Under the pieces are notes generated by a model that was not told the DNA's origin, made no database searches, and worked only from the letters and a program-made list of their open reading frames with translations. A program made the translations under genes and the position numbers. Shown piece after piece: positions 1 to 11,860 of a stretch of 64,000 bases of DNA. The DNA comes from Ridgeia piscesae (taxonomy: Eukaryota; Annelida; Polychaeta; Sabellida; Siboglinidae): contig JAODUO010001380.1 of NCBI GenBank assembly GCA_025642075.2, positions 31,001 to 95,000 on the forward strand, in the 5' to 3' direction. The first letter of the stretch is position 1, and the number at the start of each line of letters is the position of its first letter.

Positions 1-874
1 CACAATTCTTGTCCCCTCCCCACTTCAGCCTGTCACAATTATGGTGTGACAGGTTTCTGAATTATTCTATGCGAACCACCAGTCAAAAAATCCTTCTTAG
101 AAGCCTGGACAGGAAATGAATTCACTGCATAACAAATGAGCAAACACTGACTGCCCCTCAGACTACTAAGCATCTAGGCAGATGGCTAGATATGATGTAA
201 CAGCAAAAACTGCAGCTGATGTGGTGATGTCACCCAGCCCATGCGAAACCAGTTCAACTTCTCCCACAGTCCCTGCACTTGGCTGACAGGCTCAGCCGTC
301 CCCGGGGTGATTCCTACACTAAGCAGCCACTTTAGCAGTACTCACATAGTCAGCCCAGCCAGATGCTTCCATACCAAAACACAACTCCACGGACGGAGGT
401 CACTGCACTGAATATGCAGCAAAACACCATATGCATAACAGAGAAGATGAATTAGCATTGCAGCAACTATGGTTCCTCTTCCGGGTAAGCTCACGTATCA
501 GATGAAATCCTACCCTACATTGATCAGTGAAGCTCTGCACTGTTAATCAAGTGGACCAAGGTTCACCTAGTGCTGTTTCAAAACACAGGCTATTGGGCAA
601 TTTGGTTTGCAATTTTTTTTGGAGGAGACAATGTTTGCAGACTGTGAAGCAACGTCAATGCCAAGTGAAGTAATAGACAGGAAGGATGAGTTAATTAAAC
701 ACAATTTCATGGATCTGTTGAACTAATGGTCTTCATGTAAACAGGGAGTGTTTTGTGTCTATACTTCCCCATTCTTAGACACAAGGCGGGGACCAACAAC
801 TTAACAGACTTATCTTTGAAAACACACAGGCAACATGGGGGTGAACAAAATTGCCCCAATTTCAAACAGTGATG
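1..874. other. Non-coding stretch, no gene seen
   Basis: No open frame with protein-like character was found on either strand. The only structure noted is a small perfect hairpin at 29-53, with a 9-bp stem (CCTGTCACA / TGTGACAGG) and a 7-base loop. Confidence 0.6.
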
Positions 875-989
875 GGTGGGATTCATAGATATAACTCTGT
901 GGTGGGATTCATAGATATAACTCTGTGGTGGGATTCATAGATATAACTCTGTGGTGGGATTCATAGATATAACTCTGTGGTGGGATTCA
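875..989. repeat. 26-bp tandem repeat, about 4 copies
   Basis: Four nearly identical 26-bp units contain the core GGGATTCATAGATATAAC. The last unit runs into GGGATTCAAACTCC, which looks like the reverse complement of a tRNA B box. The repeat may therefore have grown from the end of a SINE head on the minus strand. Confidence 0.9.
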
Positions 990-1040
990 AACTCCGACTG
1001 ACAATCTGCAGTTCTTCCACTCGACTTCCCCCCATGGCCC
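983..1040 (-). mobile_element. Possible tRNA-derived SINE head
   Basis: Read on the minus strand, the segment has a B-box-like GGAGTTTGAATCC, preceded by an A-box-like stretch around GTCGAGTGGAAGAAC. The spacing is roughly tRNA-like. No body or tail is clear, because the 26-bp tandem repeat replaces it. It could also be a chance match. Confidence 0.35.
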
Positions 1041-1045
1041 CATAT

Positions 1046-4000
1046 GACATTGAAGTATATGATCAGTTGATTGCAACAGCAGCCGTTAATCACTGAGAGG
1101 AGTAGCACAACGCGTACACAAAGTGACAGTCGCTATTCATTTCGACATGCAACGCTGATCAATTATTTACGATCAATACTACGATTATATGTTGTTGTGT
1201 GCTGTCCGTGTGATGGCCATCCTACAGATTGGTGTTGGCATATTCAACCCGGAACCATGTTAACTGGGTACGTGTTAAAAATGTATGTTTAATTTTGTTA
1301 CAGTATTGGTTGATGACTCATTCACCAGGTGGCAGCACTGACTGGACCAACCCATATTGAATGGCTGTGTTCTGACAAGGATAAAATTTGCTAACTTGTG
1401 AAAACCTAACTAGAAATGTTAATGTTTCTTGAGAACTACATGTTTGGTTAGAGTTCCATACAATGTATATCTATGTTTTTGTACTGGCAAAATGTCAAAA
1501 CTGCCAATGGTGGCTGATTTGGTTTATTTTCAGATGCTGGATTAGATTAATTTGGAATAAATTGACTGATTTACATGACAAAATGCTTGGAGGTAGAGAA
1601 TTCTATTGTTTTATAGTGGTTGTGAAGAACCTATTTCCAACAGAATTTCGATGTACATTTTATAGTACCGAGGTTCAGCACTGCATGTATTGTGCCATCT
1701 CGTTTTTTTATTTTTCATTGAAAAACAAAAAAATGCAACTTACTTTGACAATATGCCTGTTTCTGTAGATCGCTTAATTTAACTAGTAGCTCACTAAGTT
1801 ACATAAAGACGTGAGTTTATTTGTGAGGTCTATGGATTACGTAATTATACAGGAATAACAATCCGCCCAAGGTATGGCAGTTAAATTCACAAAGAAATAT
1901 GACATTTTGCTTATACAACTTTACCATATCGCATATCTTGGCTATTTTTATTGTAATGTACTAGTTCTAATATATCAGTTACTTAAAATAACGATTCTGA
2001 ATATGTAAGTAAAGACGACGCCACATTAGCGAATCACACAACTAAATATGCATCCCATATTCACCGGATCAAAATCCCATTTTACCCGTATATGTGGGTA
2101 AAATGGGAATTTTAAGGGTAAAACGGGATAGTGCATAATTATCAAAAAATTATTATGTCAACAAAAAAAGAATATCATGTCCTGTTGTGTTTTGTAGTGT
2201 TTGGCCGATACACAACAAACTGTTACCCTCGTGAACAAATTGTGGGTGCGACGAACAGCAGAACGTTAAAACTCTCCCATATTGCCCTGGGTTTCCCCTA
2301 TATGACTTAGCGATGTCAGTACTGTATTCCCAATGAGGATGTAAGTGAACGTGTTTCATATCTTACATAATTAAAAGTTTCAGCTCATAGAGAGATTTAA
2401 CTACCTGGTAAACACAATTTGGTGGACACCTAAAAATATCTGCGGAATGCTGGACGAAGGTCAACACAACTTTATTACTCAGGATATTAGAAATTGGTTT
2501 CATCCAACAAAACCACCTCTATTCACACGTATGTAAGTGTAATGTATTAAGACGCCAGAGTCTGGACTTACCAGTAGCCATTCTGGCATGTGCCTGCGGC
2601 TAAATTTACAGATCAGTTATTTCAATTAACAGCAAGCACCTGTGGTAACATATACATCATCCGGGCATGTGCTGGTGCTACGTGGTTGATAGATGATTAC
2701 GACAAATTGTGACTGCTGGCTTTATGCAGGTGCTAACTCCAAATCGTGAACACCTGTAACTTTTGTAATAGAAACCTATACGATTACCAGCACTAGGTAG
2801 ACAAGATTAGGTAGGCTGTGTTGCTTGCAGTGCATGAATTAAACAAGTTAATTACAGATAATAACGTAATGAGAACAATAAGGGAAGAACACTATATTAT
2901 GTTATATTCCCTAAATGTTACATTGTATGTGTGGTTGCTTTTATGCAGAATTTGTCGAGGAACCATCAACAATTTGGCTCTGACACTGACAGCAATACTA
3001 TGGCTGCTCAGTCTAGATTATGTTGTACCTTCAGTTTCTAGTCACACACATCTTGGACAGATAACATTGTTCTCATGCAATTTCAGAAACAGGCCAACAA
3101 AATGTATAATCCTTGCTCGGAAACCACATCTGGTTTGTCTACTACACCCGTATTAAAGACCACACATAACATTTAAGAAAATGCATGACTTTGGTACGGC
3201 AGCTGGTAACTTCATCTGGTAAACAACAACACTGTCAACAGTTAGCAGCTATGATTACGCACAGTTTGCGAGTGCACAAATTAAACCGTTGGAATTACTT
3301 CAAATTAGCAGATGGCGCTAGCGTTTAATAAACACGTATCTGTCGTAAGCTGTCAGTGTGACAGGTGATTGTAAGCCCTAACGTCACATGACATCTATGA
3401 TGCTGATCAATAATGCTACACGTGGTACAAGTATCGCAGCAGTCAGCCCTTGTTTTTCAGCTTAGCATACAGCTTGGAGGATCTTCTGCGGCCAAACGAC
3501 ACAATTAGTGTTGGCTTGCACTGTGCGCATCATATAATACCACCAGCAATGCTTCTGATGCTTAATTAGTGATTTCAGTGGAGCATTATATCCACTTGTA
3601 TACAATTACAAGTGAGAATACACCTGATTCCCTGTCATCAGTGTCATCTTCTTATTCATTATAAATCATAAAGACGTAAATCGTAATGTAATATTAGTAA
3701 GTCATCGCAGTTCTTTCAATGACAACTTAAATGTACTACTATTACATTTAGTATCATACTAGTTCTAACTTCTAAGTAGAAGTTAAACAAAATGTTTAAA
3801 CAATTCCTATCTCTCGTTCCGAGAACCTATATTTTTGCAGATCATCATGTAAATATACGGTTATACCTAATAAGTAATAACAATTAAACATGAAATAATA
3901 AAATGATATATATATATATATAATATAAAAAATTATATATATATATATATATCTGAATAGGGTACGTCGCTATAAGCCAATATTGGATATTGTATTATAA

Positions 4001-4462
4001 TGAGGAGTGTGCATGCATATTATTGAGTCTGTGAGCCGCAAGTCAGGCGGCTGAAATCAGTTATACTTATGGTATCAACCTGAACTTGCGACTTGCTAAG
4101 TTTATTCCAGTCAACTATTGTTTTTACAAAAACTGTATTCTGTTTGCCGTTTATTGGACATGTCTGTATATTAATTTTCATCTTAGGAAACCAAGTGTTC
4201 TGTTTGCTATGTTAGTTATTGTTGCGATATGGGAATGCCACACTAGGTCGACTGTAACTATTGCAGGAGGATCTCAGCCTTCTCCTTGCTGTCATACACC
4301 AGTGATCCGTTCTTTTTTGGGGGGCTACTTTAATGTTGTCATGTTATCTTCTCTTTATGCATCTTCAGTGTCGCGTGTGCAGAACCAAATAATTATGTAT
4401 CCCTGACATTAGCTATGCTCGAATTAATAACTGCTCCCTGGAGTGCTGATGAAGCAATAATA
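1046..4462. other. AT-rich intergenic sequence without recognised genes
   Basis: Open frames of 60-112 codons occur, but none has recognisable protein features or splice context. There is a hairpin at 2075-2108, with a 13-bp arm TCCCATTTTACCC and its complement across an 8-base loop. A third imperfect copy of the arm lies near 2113-2127. A broken (TA)n tract lies at 3905-3952. Confidence 0.55.
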
Positions 4463-4980
4463 GTGAGCCAAGACAATGTAGTGAACCAAGACAATGTGGT
4501 GAACCAAGACAATGTGGTGAACCAAGACAATGTCGGTGAACCAAGACAATGCGGTGAACCAAGACAATGTCAGTGAACCAAGACAATGTGGTGAACCAAG
4601 ACAATGTGGTGAACCAAGACAATGCGGTGAACCAAGACAATGCGGTGAACCAAGACAATGCGGTGAACCAAGACAATGCGGTGAACCAAGACAATGCGGT
4701 GAACCAAGACAATGTGATGAACCAAGACAATGTGGTGAACCAAGACAATGTGGTGAACCAAGACAATGTGGTGAACCAAGACAATGTGGTGAACCAAGAC
4801 AATGTGAAAGTGAACCAAGACAATGTGGTGAACCAAGACAATGTGGTGAACCAAGACAATGTGGTGAACCAAGACAATGTGGTGAACCAAGACAATGTGG
4901 TGAACCAAGACAATGTGAACCAAGACAATGTGGTGAACCAAGACAATGTGGTGAACCAAGACAATGTGGTGAACCAAGAT
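4463..4980. repeat. 18-bp minisatellite, about 29 units
   Basis: The unit is GTGAACCAAGACAATGTG, with a T/C variant in the middle third and a few units of altered length near 4528, 4565, 4805 and 4915. Because 18 is a multiple of three, the array reads as long open frames in five of six frames (for example GEPRQC or VNQDNV repeats on +). It shows no start context, splice sites or homology that would make it a gene. Confidence 0.95.
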
Positions 4981-5475
4981 CATATCTCGTGCAGACTTCC
5001 ATAAGGAGGAAAAGAAGACATCTATACCTTGTGCCAAAGGCAGCGTCTCACCAGCCATTGGTAAATGACATACCAACACCTAATTGAGGACGGACTTAGA
5101 TGGACCAGTTGTTACTACGAATCCTCCTAAAACACTGGACACAACCAGTACTGCCAGCTGCAACATTCCCAATTGGCAGTAACCACTGAATGTTTTCTAA
5201 GCTAATAAACATCCATTAAACACACACATACCTCTGGTTGTATTAACGAGACATCCAGAAGGGTTTTGAATTGCTTGTCTGGAGTCTTGGATTATGGTAC
5301 AGTTGATATATTTACATTTGGCCTTGCGCATACTTCCCCATCATGTTTTTGTATCAATTTTGTGATTTGTCCAGTTGGTCGTTTCCTCAGCTTTTTTATT
5401 GCGCCATCTCTTGCGTTAGTAGTCGATTCAGCTTCCTATTTAACCATGGGAGTTTGATCGGCTGGAGCTCAGTTT

Positions 5476-6411
5476 TTATGGGACATGTTTGTCAACAGAT
5501 TTCAAGAGGGTATTCCTGAAGGTTGACCACAGTGATTTGGTGCATGCACCTGTTATGTGTTGGGTCTTAATTTTGTTTGATAAGGTTCTGAAGTCAGCAC
5601 CATTGAGGCTTTCCCAGTCAGCGCAAGCTAACGGGTAGATTTGCCTGTGTTGTTTGTTATGGTGTTGAATTTGTACATCGGAATGTGTGACAATGATATT
5701 GTGGTCAGATATAAGTGGTACAGGTGTAGCGTTTGCTACTATTGTTGTGAAGACCAGGCATATCAACTTGCTGTCTCTAGTGGAACTGTGGGCTTACATC
5801 AGCTGGCCACTTTCTGTTGTGTCAATGAGGGATTACTGGGTGGATCAGTCGGAACCACAGGTTTTCACAGTTCCTGGGTCAGGCTCTGTCCCGTGATATA
5901 TCGGGACAGTTGAAATCTCTGCAGAGGATTATCTGTTTTTGGTGTAAGTTTCTTGTGGTCTTTGTCAGGGTCAGATTTATTCAGTTCTTGTGTGGTTTCG
6001 TCTCATCGATGCAGCATGTAGAATGAGCCTATTAACAGGTTACTTTTGTTTTGGAGTTGTATTTTGACCCTCACAATTTCACAGTCGCCGTTGAGGTTTG
6101 GTTCAACGGAGGATGTGAGCTTCTATAAGCACAAGACCACCTCCTGCTGTGTTGCGGTCTTTCCGGTAAGCAGTGTAGTAATCTCGGACCACTTCACTGC
6201 TCTTTATGTTGTTGTTAAGCCAGGATATACAACCACAGATAACACCTGATTTTATGTAATTTGTGGATGTTTCAAGGTTGGCTCTTTTATTCACCACACT
6301 GCGACAATTTACTGTAGTGACATGCATGGACATCGAACTATCATCTGCACTATAGTCACTGAAGAGGTTAATGCTGATCAACTTACTGAAGACTACAGTA
6401 ACTGTAAGCAT
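5476..6411 (-). pseudogene. LINE endonuclease (EEP) domain fragment, copy A
   Basis: The minus-strand translation gives an N-terminal endonuclease-like block at 6103-6411, with NCRSVVNKRANLE and later YTAYRKDRNTAGGG. A downstream block at 5476-5766 contains PLISDHNIIVTHSDV and ADWESLN. This order matches the apurinic-type endonuclease of CR1/L2/Jockey-group LINEs, where an SDH motif sits near the end of the domain. Stops and frameshifts lie between the blocks, so it is dead. The clade is inferred from motif resemblance only. Confidence 0.75.
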
Positions 6412-6474
6412 ATACTCAGTAACAGAAGTACTTCGAAGAGCATGATGAGTTATTGAATGTTCTTGTTGGTTCTT

Positions 6475-6830
6475 TCAATTTCTCTTATATTTGTTGATCT
6501 GTTTATTTGGGACTGCTAGTGAAGAGTGGGTTGACGGTTGGAGAGACTGATTCAAGAGTGATGTTTGTATCAGCAATTGGTTCGTAGAAGCCAGGAGAGA
6601 TTTCAAAGCTTCAGAAGGTGAAGCTTCATATATGAAGTGTTTGGTTCCTACAGCACAGCCACTGTATGTTTGAGCGTTGTAACAAGCTACAATCTTTGGT
6701 GCACATTTCAAGACCTGACTGGTGGTACCATGTGCTGCATTCATCGCAACTTCTTCCGTGGGTGACTATGAGACAGCAACCTTGCAAAAGCCACATGTGT
6801 AACACAGGTAGATGCCTTGGACTGGGGTTG
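6475..6830 (-). pseudogene. LINE ORF1-like fragment, copy A
   Basis: A minus-strand frame lies upstream of the endonuclease and contains the cysteine-bearing segment CYTCGFCKVAVS, followed by a stop (TAG) and then SPTEEVAMNAAHG. Copy B has a tryptophan codon (TGG) at the stop position, so copy A carries a nonsense change. The protein may be an ORF1 nucleic-acid-binding product with Cys motifs, but I do not recognise the family. Confidence 0.5.
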
Positions 6831-7120
6831 GTTTGAGTGTTTCCCGAAAGGAAGAGGGTAATAATTGCCAGTGTCTTGTTACTGTTTGGACTTGGTCACG
6901 TAAATTGCGCTGAGTTGAAGGAATGGCGTGAGAAGACTACAGGCAAATATTTCGTTTATCGAGTTAGTTTCAGGAGCATCGAAGGATGTGAAAAGAATCT
7001 ATTGGCAGCTAGTACACATACAACTGTATGATCAAAAGCACAAACAGGAATCCTTGGAACATCGTTGTGCACTGGTGGATGATGAGAGACTGGCGACTGG
7101 TGACTGGTGGTTATAGATAG

Positions 7121-8699
7121 TTGTGACCCCCATACTGTGAGGGTAATTGTGACCCCTATACTGTGAGGGTAATTGTGACCCCTATACTGTGAGGGTAATT
7201 GTGACCCCTATACTGTGAGGGTAATTGTGATCCCTATACTGTGAGGGTAATTGTGACCCCTATACTGTGAGGGTAATTGTGACCCCTATACTGTGAGGGT
7301 AATTGTGTCCCCATACTGTGAGGGTAATTGTGACCCCTATACTGTGAGGGTAATTGTGACCCCTATACTGTGAGGGTAATTGTGATCCCTATAATGTGAG
7401 GGTAATTGTGACCCCTATACTGTGAGGGTTATTGTGGTCCCTATACTGTGAGGGTAATTGTGATACCTATAATGTGAGGGTAATTGTGATCCCCATACTG
7501 TGAGGGTAATTGTGATCCCCATACTGTGAGGGTAATTGTGATCCCTATACTGTGAGGGTAATTGTGACCCCTATACTGTGAGGGTTATTGTGGTCCCTAT
7601 ACTGTGAGGGTAATTGTGATCCCCATACTGTGAGGGTAATTGTGACCCCTATATTGTGAGGGTAATTGTGACCCCTATACTGGGTGGGTAATTGTGACCC
7701 CTATACTGTGAGGGTAATTGTGATCCCCATACTGTGAGGGTAATTGTGATCCCTATACTGTGAGGGTAATTGTGATCCCCATACTGTGAGGGTAATTGTG
7801 ATCCCTATACTGTGAGGGTAATTGTGATCCCTATACTGTGAGGGTAATTGTGATCCCCATACTGTGAGGGTAATTGTGATCCCTATACTGTGAGGGTAAT
7901 TGTGATCCCCATACTGTGAGGGTAATTGTGATCCCTATACTGTGAGGGTAATTGTGACCCCTATACTGTGAGGGTAATTGTGATCCCCATACTGTGAGGG
8001 TAATTGTGATCCCTATACTGTGAGGGTAATTGTGACCCCTATACTGTGAGGGTCATTGTGATACCTATACTGTGAGGGTAATTGTGATACCTATACTGTG
8101 AGGGTAATTGTGATCTCCATACTGTGAGGGTAATTGTGACCCCTATACTGTGAGGGTAATTGTGATCCCCATACTGTGAGGGTAATTGTGATCCCCATAC
8201 TGTGAGGGTAATTGTGATCCCTATACTGTGAGGGTAATTGTGACCCCTATACTGTGGGGGTAATTTTGATACCTATACTGTGAGGGTAATTGTGATCCCC
8301 ATACTGTGAGGGTAATTGTGATCCCCATACTGTGAGGGTAATTGTGATCCCTATACTTTGAGGGTAATTGTGATCCCCATACTGTGAGGGTAATTGTGAT
8401 CCATATATTGTGAGGGTAATTGTGATACCTATACTGTGAGGGTAATTGTGATACCCATACTGTGAGGGTAATTGAATTCCCTATACTGCGAGGGTAATTG
8501 TGATCCCTATACTGCGAGGGTAATTGTGATCCCTATACTACGAGGATAATTGTGATCCCTATACTGTGAGGGTAATTGTGATCCCTATACTGTGAGGGTA
8601 ATTGTGATCCCTATACTGTGAGGGTAATTGTGATCCCTATACTGTGAGGGTAATTGTGATCCCCATACTGTGAGGGTAATTGTGGCCCTTATACTGTGG
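7121..8699. repeat. 26-bp minisatellite in LINE copy A, about 60 units
   Basis: The + strand unit is TGAGGGTAATTGTGACCCCT followed by ATACTG. Variants carry GATCCC or GATACC in place of GACCCC. The array lies between the ORF1-like fragment and the 5' edge of the LINE, the position of a 5' UTR. A second array of the same unit occupies the same place in copy B. Confidence 0.95.
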
Positions 8700-8960
8700 G
8701 TCCAAAGATAGACTGCAGTACTGTTGAACTGTTTATAGGTGTGTGAGTATCGAGACGCTAGTGCGGAGCAAAAAGAAAATGTTAGTCTTCACCCAAAGCT
8801 CTGTCCTGTGATATATCGGGACAGTTGAAATCTCTGCAGAGGATTATCTGTTTTTGGTTTAAGTTTCTTGTGATCTTTGTCAGTGTCAGATTTATTCAGT
8901 TCTTGTGTGGTTTCGTCTCATCGATGCAGCATGTAGAATGAGCCTATTAACAGGTTACTT

Positions 8961-9389
8961 TTGTTTTGGAGTTGTATTTTGACCCTCACAATTTCACAGT
9001 CGCCGTTGAGGTTTGGTTCAACGGAGGATGTGAGGTTCTATAAGCACAAGACCACCTCCTGCTATGTTACAGTCTTTCTGGTAAGCAGTGTAGTAATCTC
9101 GGACCACTTCACTGCTCTTTATGTTTTTGTTAAGCCAGGATATACAACCACAGATAACACCTGATTTTATGTAATTTGTGGATGTTTCAAGGTTGGCTCT
9201 TTTATTCACCACACTGCGACAATTTACTGTAGTGACATGCATGGACATCGAACTATCATCTGCACTATAGTCACTGAAGAGGTTAATGCTGATCAACTTA
9301 CTGAAGACTACAGTAACTGTAAGCATATACTCAGTAACAGAAGTACGTACGCACATATGTGCTGACAACCCCATGTACAAAACAGTCAT
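8961..9389 (-). pseudogene. LINE endonuclease fragment, copy B
   Basis: This is a near-identical duplicate of the block at 6103-6411, with NCRSVVNKRANLE and a degraded YTAYQKDCNIAGGG. The second half of the endonuclease is not present because the copy ends at 8797. Confidence 0.75.
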
Positions 9390-9520
9390 TTTGAAACTCG
9401 ATTGACCCTTTAGGGTTTTTCAGTGGAAGGCCAAATAGAGATGAGCTTGCTCTGGAGTTGGTGGGTTTAGCTTTCTTGGAAGAGGATGATGAGTTATTGA
9501 ATGTTCTTGTTGGGGTTCTT

Positions 9521-9960
9521 TCAATTTCTCTGACATTTGTTGATCTGTTTATTTGGGACTGCTAGTGAAGAGTGGGTTGACGGTTGGAGAGACTGATTCA
9601 AGAGTGATGTTGGTATCAGCAATTGGTTCGTAGAAGCCAGGAGAGATTTCAAAGCTTCAGAAGGTGAAGCTTCATATATGAAGTGTTTGGTTCCTACAGC
9701 ACAGCCACTGTATGTTTGAGCGTTGTAACAAGCTACAATCTTTGGTGCACATTTCAAGACCTGACTGGTGGTACCATGTGCTGCATTCATCACAGCTTCT
9801 TCGGTGGGTGACCATGAGACAGCGAGCTTGCAAAAGCCACATGTGTAACACAGGTAGATGCCTTGGACTGGGGTTGGTTTGAGTGTTTCCCGAAAGGAAG
9901 AGGGTAATAATTGCCAGTGTCTTGTTACTGTTTGGACTTGGTCACGTAAATTGCGCTGAG
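9521..9960 (-). pseudogene. LINE ORF1-like fragment, copy B
   Basis: The open minus-strand frame extends further upstream than in copy A. It passes through VQGIYLCYTCGFCK and VSWSPTEEAVMNAAHG, then a Ser/Asn-rich tail. The CxxCxxxC-like spacing suggests a metal-binding or nucleic-acid-binding ORF1 product, but this is not a confident family call. The frame is lost near 9960-9990. Confidence 0.5.
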
Positions 9961-10196
9961 TTGAAGGAATGGCGTGAGAAGACTACAGGACAAATATTGC
10001 CTTTACCGAGTTAGTTTCAGGAGCATCGAAGGATGTGAAAAGAATCTATTGGAGGCTAGTACACATACAACTGTATGATCAAAAGCACAAACAGGAATCC
10101 TTGGAACATCGTTGTGCACTGGTGGATGATGAGAGACTGGCGACTGGTGACTGGTAGTTATTGATAGTTGTGACACCCAACAGGAAATTTCCTATG

Positions 10197-11776
10197 GAGG
10201 GTAATTGTGACCCCTTTATACTGTGAGGGTAATTGTGACCCCTATACTGTGAGGGTAATTGTGATCCCTATACTGTGAGGGTAATTGTGATCCCTATACT
10301 GTGAGGGTAATTGTGATCCCATACTGTGAGGGTAATTGTGATCCCCATACTGTGAGGGTAATTGTGATCCCCATACTGTGAGGGTAATTGTGATCCCCTA
10401 TTAGTTTTGTAAAAGGGTAATTGTGATCCCCTATACTGTGAGGGTAATTGTGACCCCTATACTGTGAGGGTAATTGTGACCCCTATACTGTGAGGGTAAT
10501 TGTGACCCCTATACTGTGAGGGTAATTGTGACCCCTATACTGTGAGGGTAATTGTGACCCCTATACTGTGAGGGTAATTGTGACCCCTATACTGTGAGGG
10601 TAATTGTGATCCCTATACTGTGAGGGTAATTGTGATCCCTATACTGTGAGGGTAATTGTGATCCCTATACTGTGAGGGTAATTGTGATCCCCATACTGTG
10701 AGGGTAATTGTGATCCCCTATACTGTGAGGGTAATTGTGACCCCTATACTGTGAGGGTAATTGTGACCCCTATACTGTGAGGGTAATTGTGACCCCTATA
10801 CTGTGAGGGTAATTGTGATCCCCTATACTGTGAGGGTAATTGTGATCCCCATACTGTGAGGGTAATTGTGATCCCTATACTGTGAGGGTAATTGTGATCC
10901 CTATACTGTGAGGGTAATTGTGATCCCTATACTGTGAGGGTAATTGTGATCCCCTATACTGTGAGGGTAATTGTGATCCCTATACTGTGAGGGTAATTGT
11001 GACCCCTATACTGTGAGGGTAATTGTGACCCCTATACTGTGAGGGTAATTGTGACCCCTATACTGTGAGGGTAATTGTGAATCTGGTAATTGTGACCCCT
11101 ATACTGTGAGGGTAATTGTGACCCCTATACTGTGAGGGTAATTGTGATCCCCTATACTGTGAGGGTAATTGTGATCCCTATACTGTGAGGGTAATTGTGA
11201 TCCCTATACTGTGAGGGTAATTGTGATCCCCATACTGTGAGGGTAATTGTGATCCCCATACTGTGAGGGTAATTGTGATCCCCATACTGTGAGGGTAATT
11301 GTGACCCCTATACTGTGAGGGTAATTGTGACCCCTATACTGTGAGGGTAATTGTGACCCCTATACTGTGAGGGTAATTGTGACCCCTATACTGTGAGGGT
11401 AATTGTGACCCCTATACTGTGAGGGTAATTGTGATCCCTATACTGTGAGGGTAATTGTGACCCCTATACTGTGAGGGTAATTGTGATCCCCTATACTGTG
11501 AGGGTAATTGTGATCCCCATATGAGGGTATGTGACCCTATGTGAGGGTAATTGTGATCCCCATACTGTGAGGGTAATTGTGATCCCCATACTGTGAGGGT
11601 AATTGTGACCCCTATACTGTGAGGGTAATTGTGACCCCTATACTGTGAGGGTAATTGTGACCCCTATACTGTGAGGGTAATTGTGACCCCTATACTGTGA
11701 GGGTAATTGTGATCCCCATATACTGAGGGTAATTGTGACCCCTATACTGTGAGGGTAATTGTGATCCCTATACTGT
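10197..11776. repeat. 26-bp minisatellite in LINE copy B, about 60 units
   Basis: The unit is the same as at 7121-8699, with a different order of CCCC/TCCC variants. Local disruptions lie at 10398-10415 (TAGTTTTGTAAAA), 11079-11090 and 11518-11540. The total length is almost equal to that of the first array. Confidence 0.95.
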
Positions 11777-11860
11777 AGGTCTAAAGATAGACTGCAGTAC
11801 TGTTGAACTGTATATAGGTGAGTATCAAGATGCAAAAAAAGTCGGTCTTCACCCAAACTG

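Larger units (their letters stand above)
5231..8796 (-). mobile_element. LINE copy A (CR1/Jockey-like), degenerate, with minisatellite 5' region
   Basis: This is a non-LTR retrotransposon fragment read right to left. A promoter-side segment at 8700-8796 leads into a 26-bp minisatellite (7121-8699). Then come an ORF1-like fragment (about 6475-6830) and an endonuclease fragment (5476-6411) whose frame continues with breaks to about 5231. The reverse transcriptase is absent. Compared with copy B, about 115 bp are missing near 6405-6440. The edge at 8796 joins directly to an internal LINE position of copy B, so the two copies form a head-to-tail dimer. Confidence 0.8.
8797..11860 (-). mobile_element. 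LINE copy B, tandem duplicate of copy A
   Basis: The order is the same as in copy A: a 5' segment at 11777-11860, a minisatellite at 10197-11776, an ORF1-like fragment at about 9521-9960 and an endonuclease fragment at 8961-9389. It stops at 8797, matching copy A position about 5883, so it lacks everything downstream. The 5' segment (AAAGATAGACTGCAGTACTG onward) is nearly the same as at 8705-8796. Copy B keeps about 115 bp between endonuclease and ORF1 that copy A lost. Confidence 0.8.

Noticed and set aside
7121..11776. CRISPR-like appearance of regular 26-bp repeats
   Set aside because: The units are contiguous with no unique spacers, vary at fixed positions as minisatellites do, and lie within LINE copies of an animal genome.
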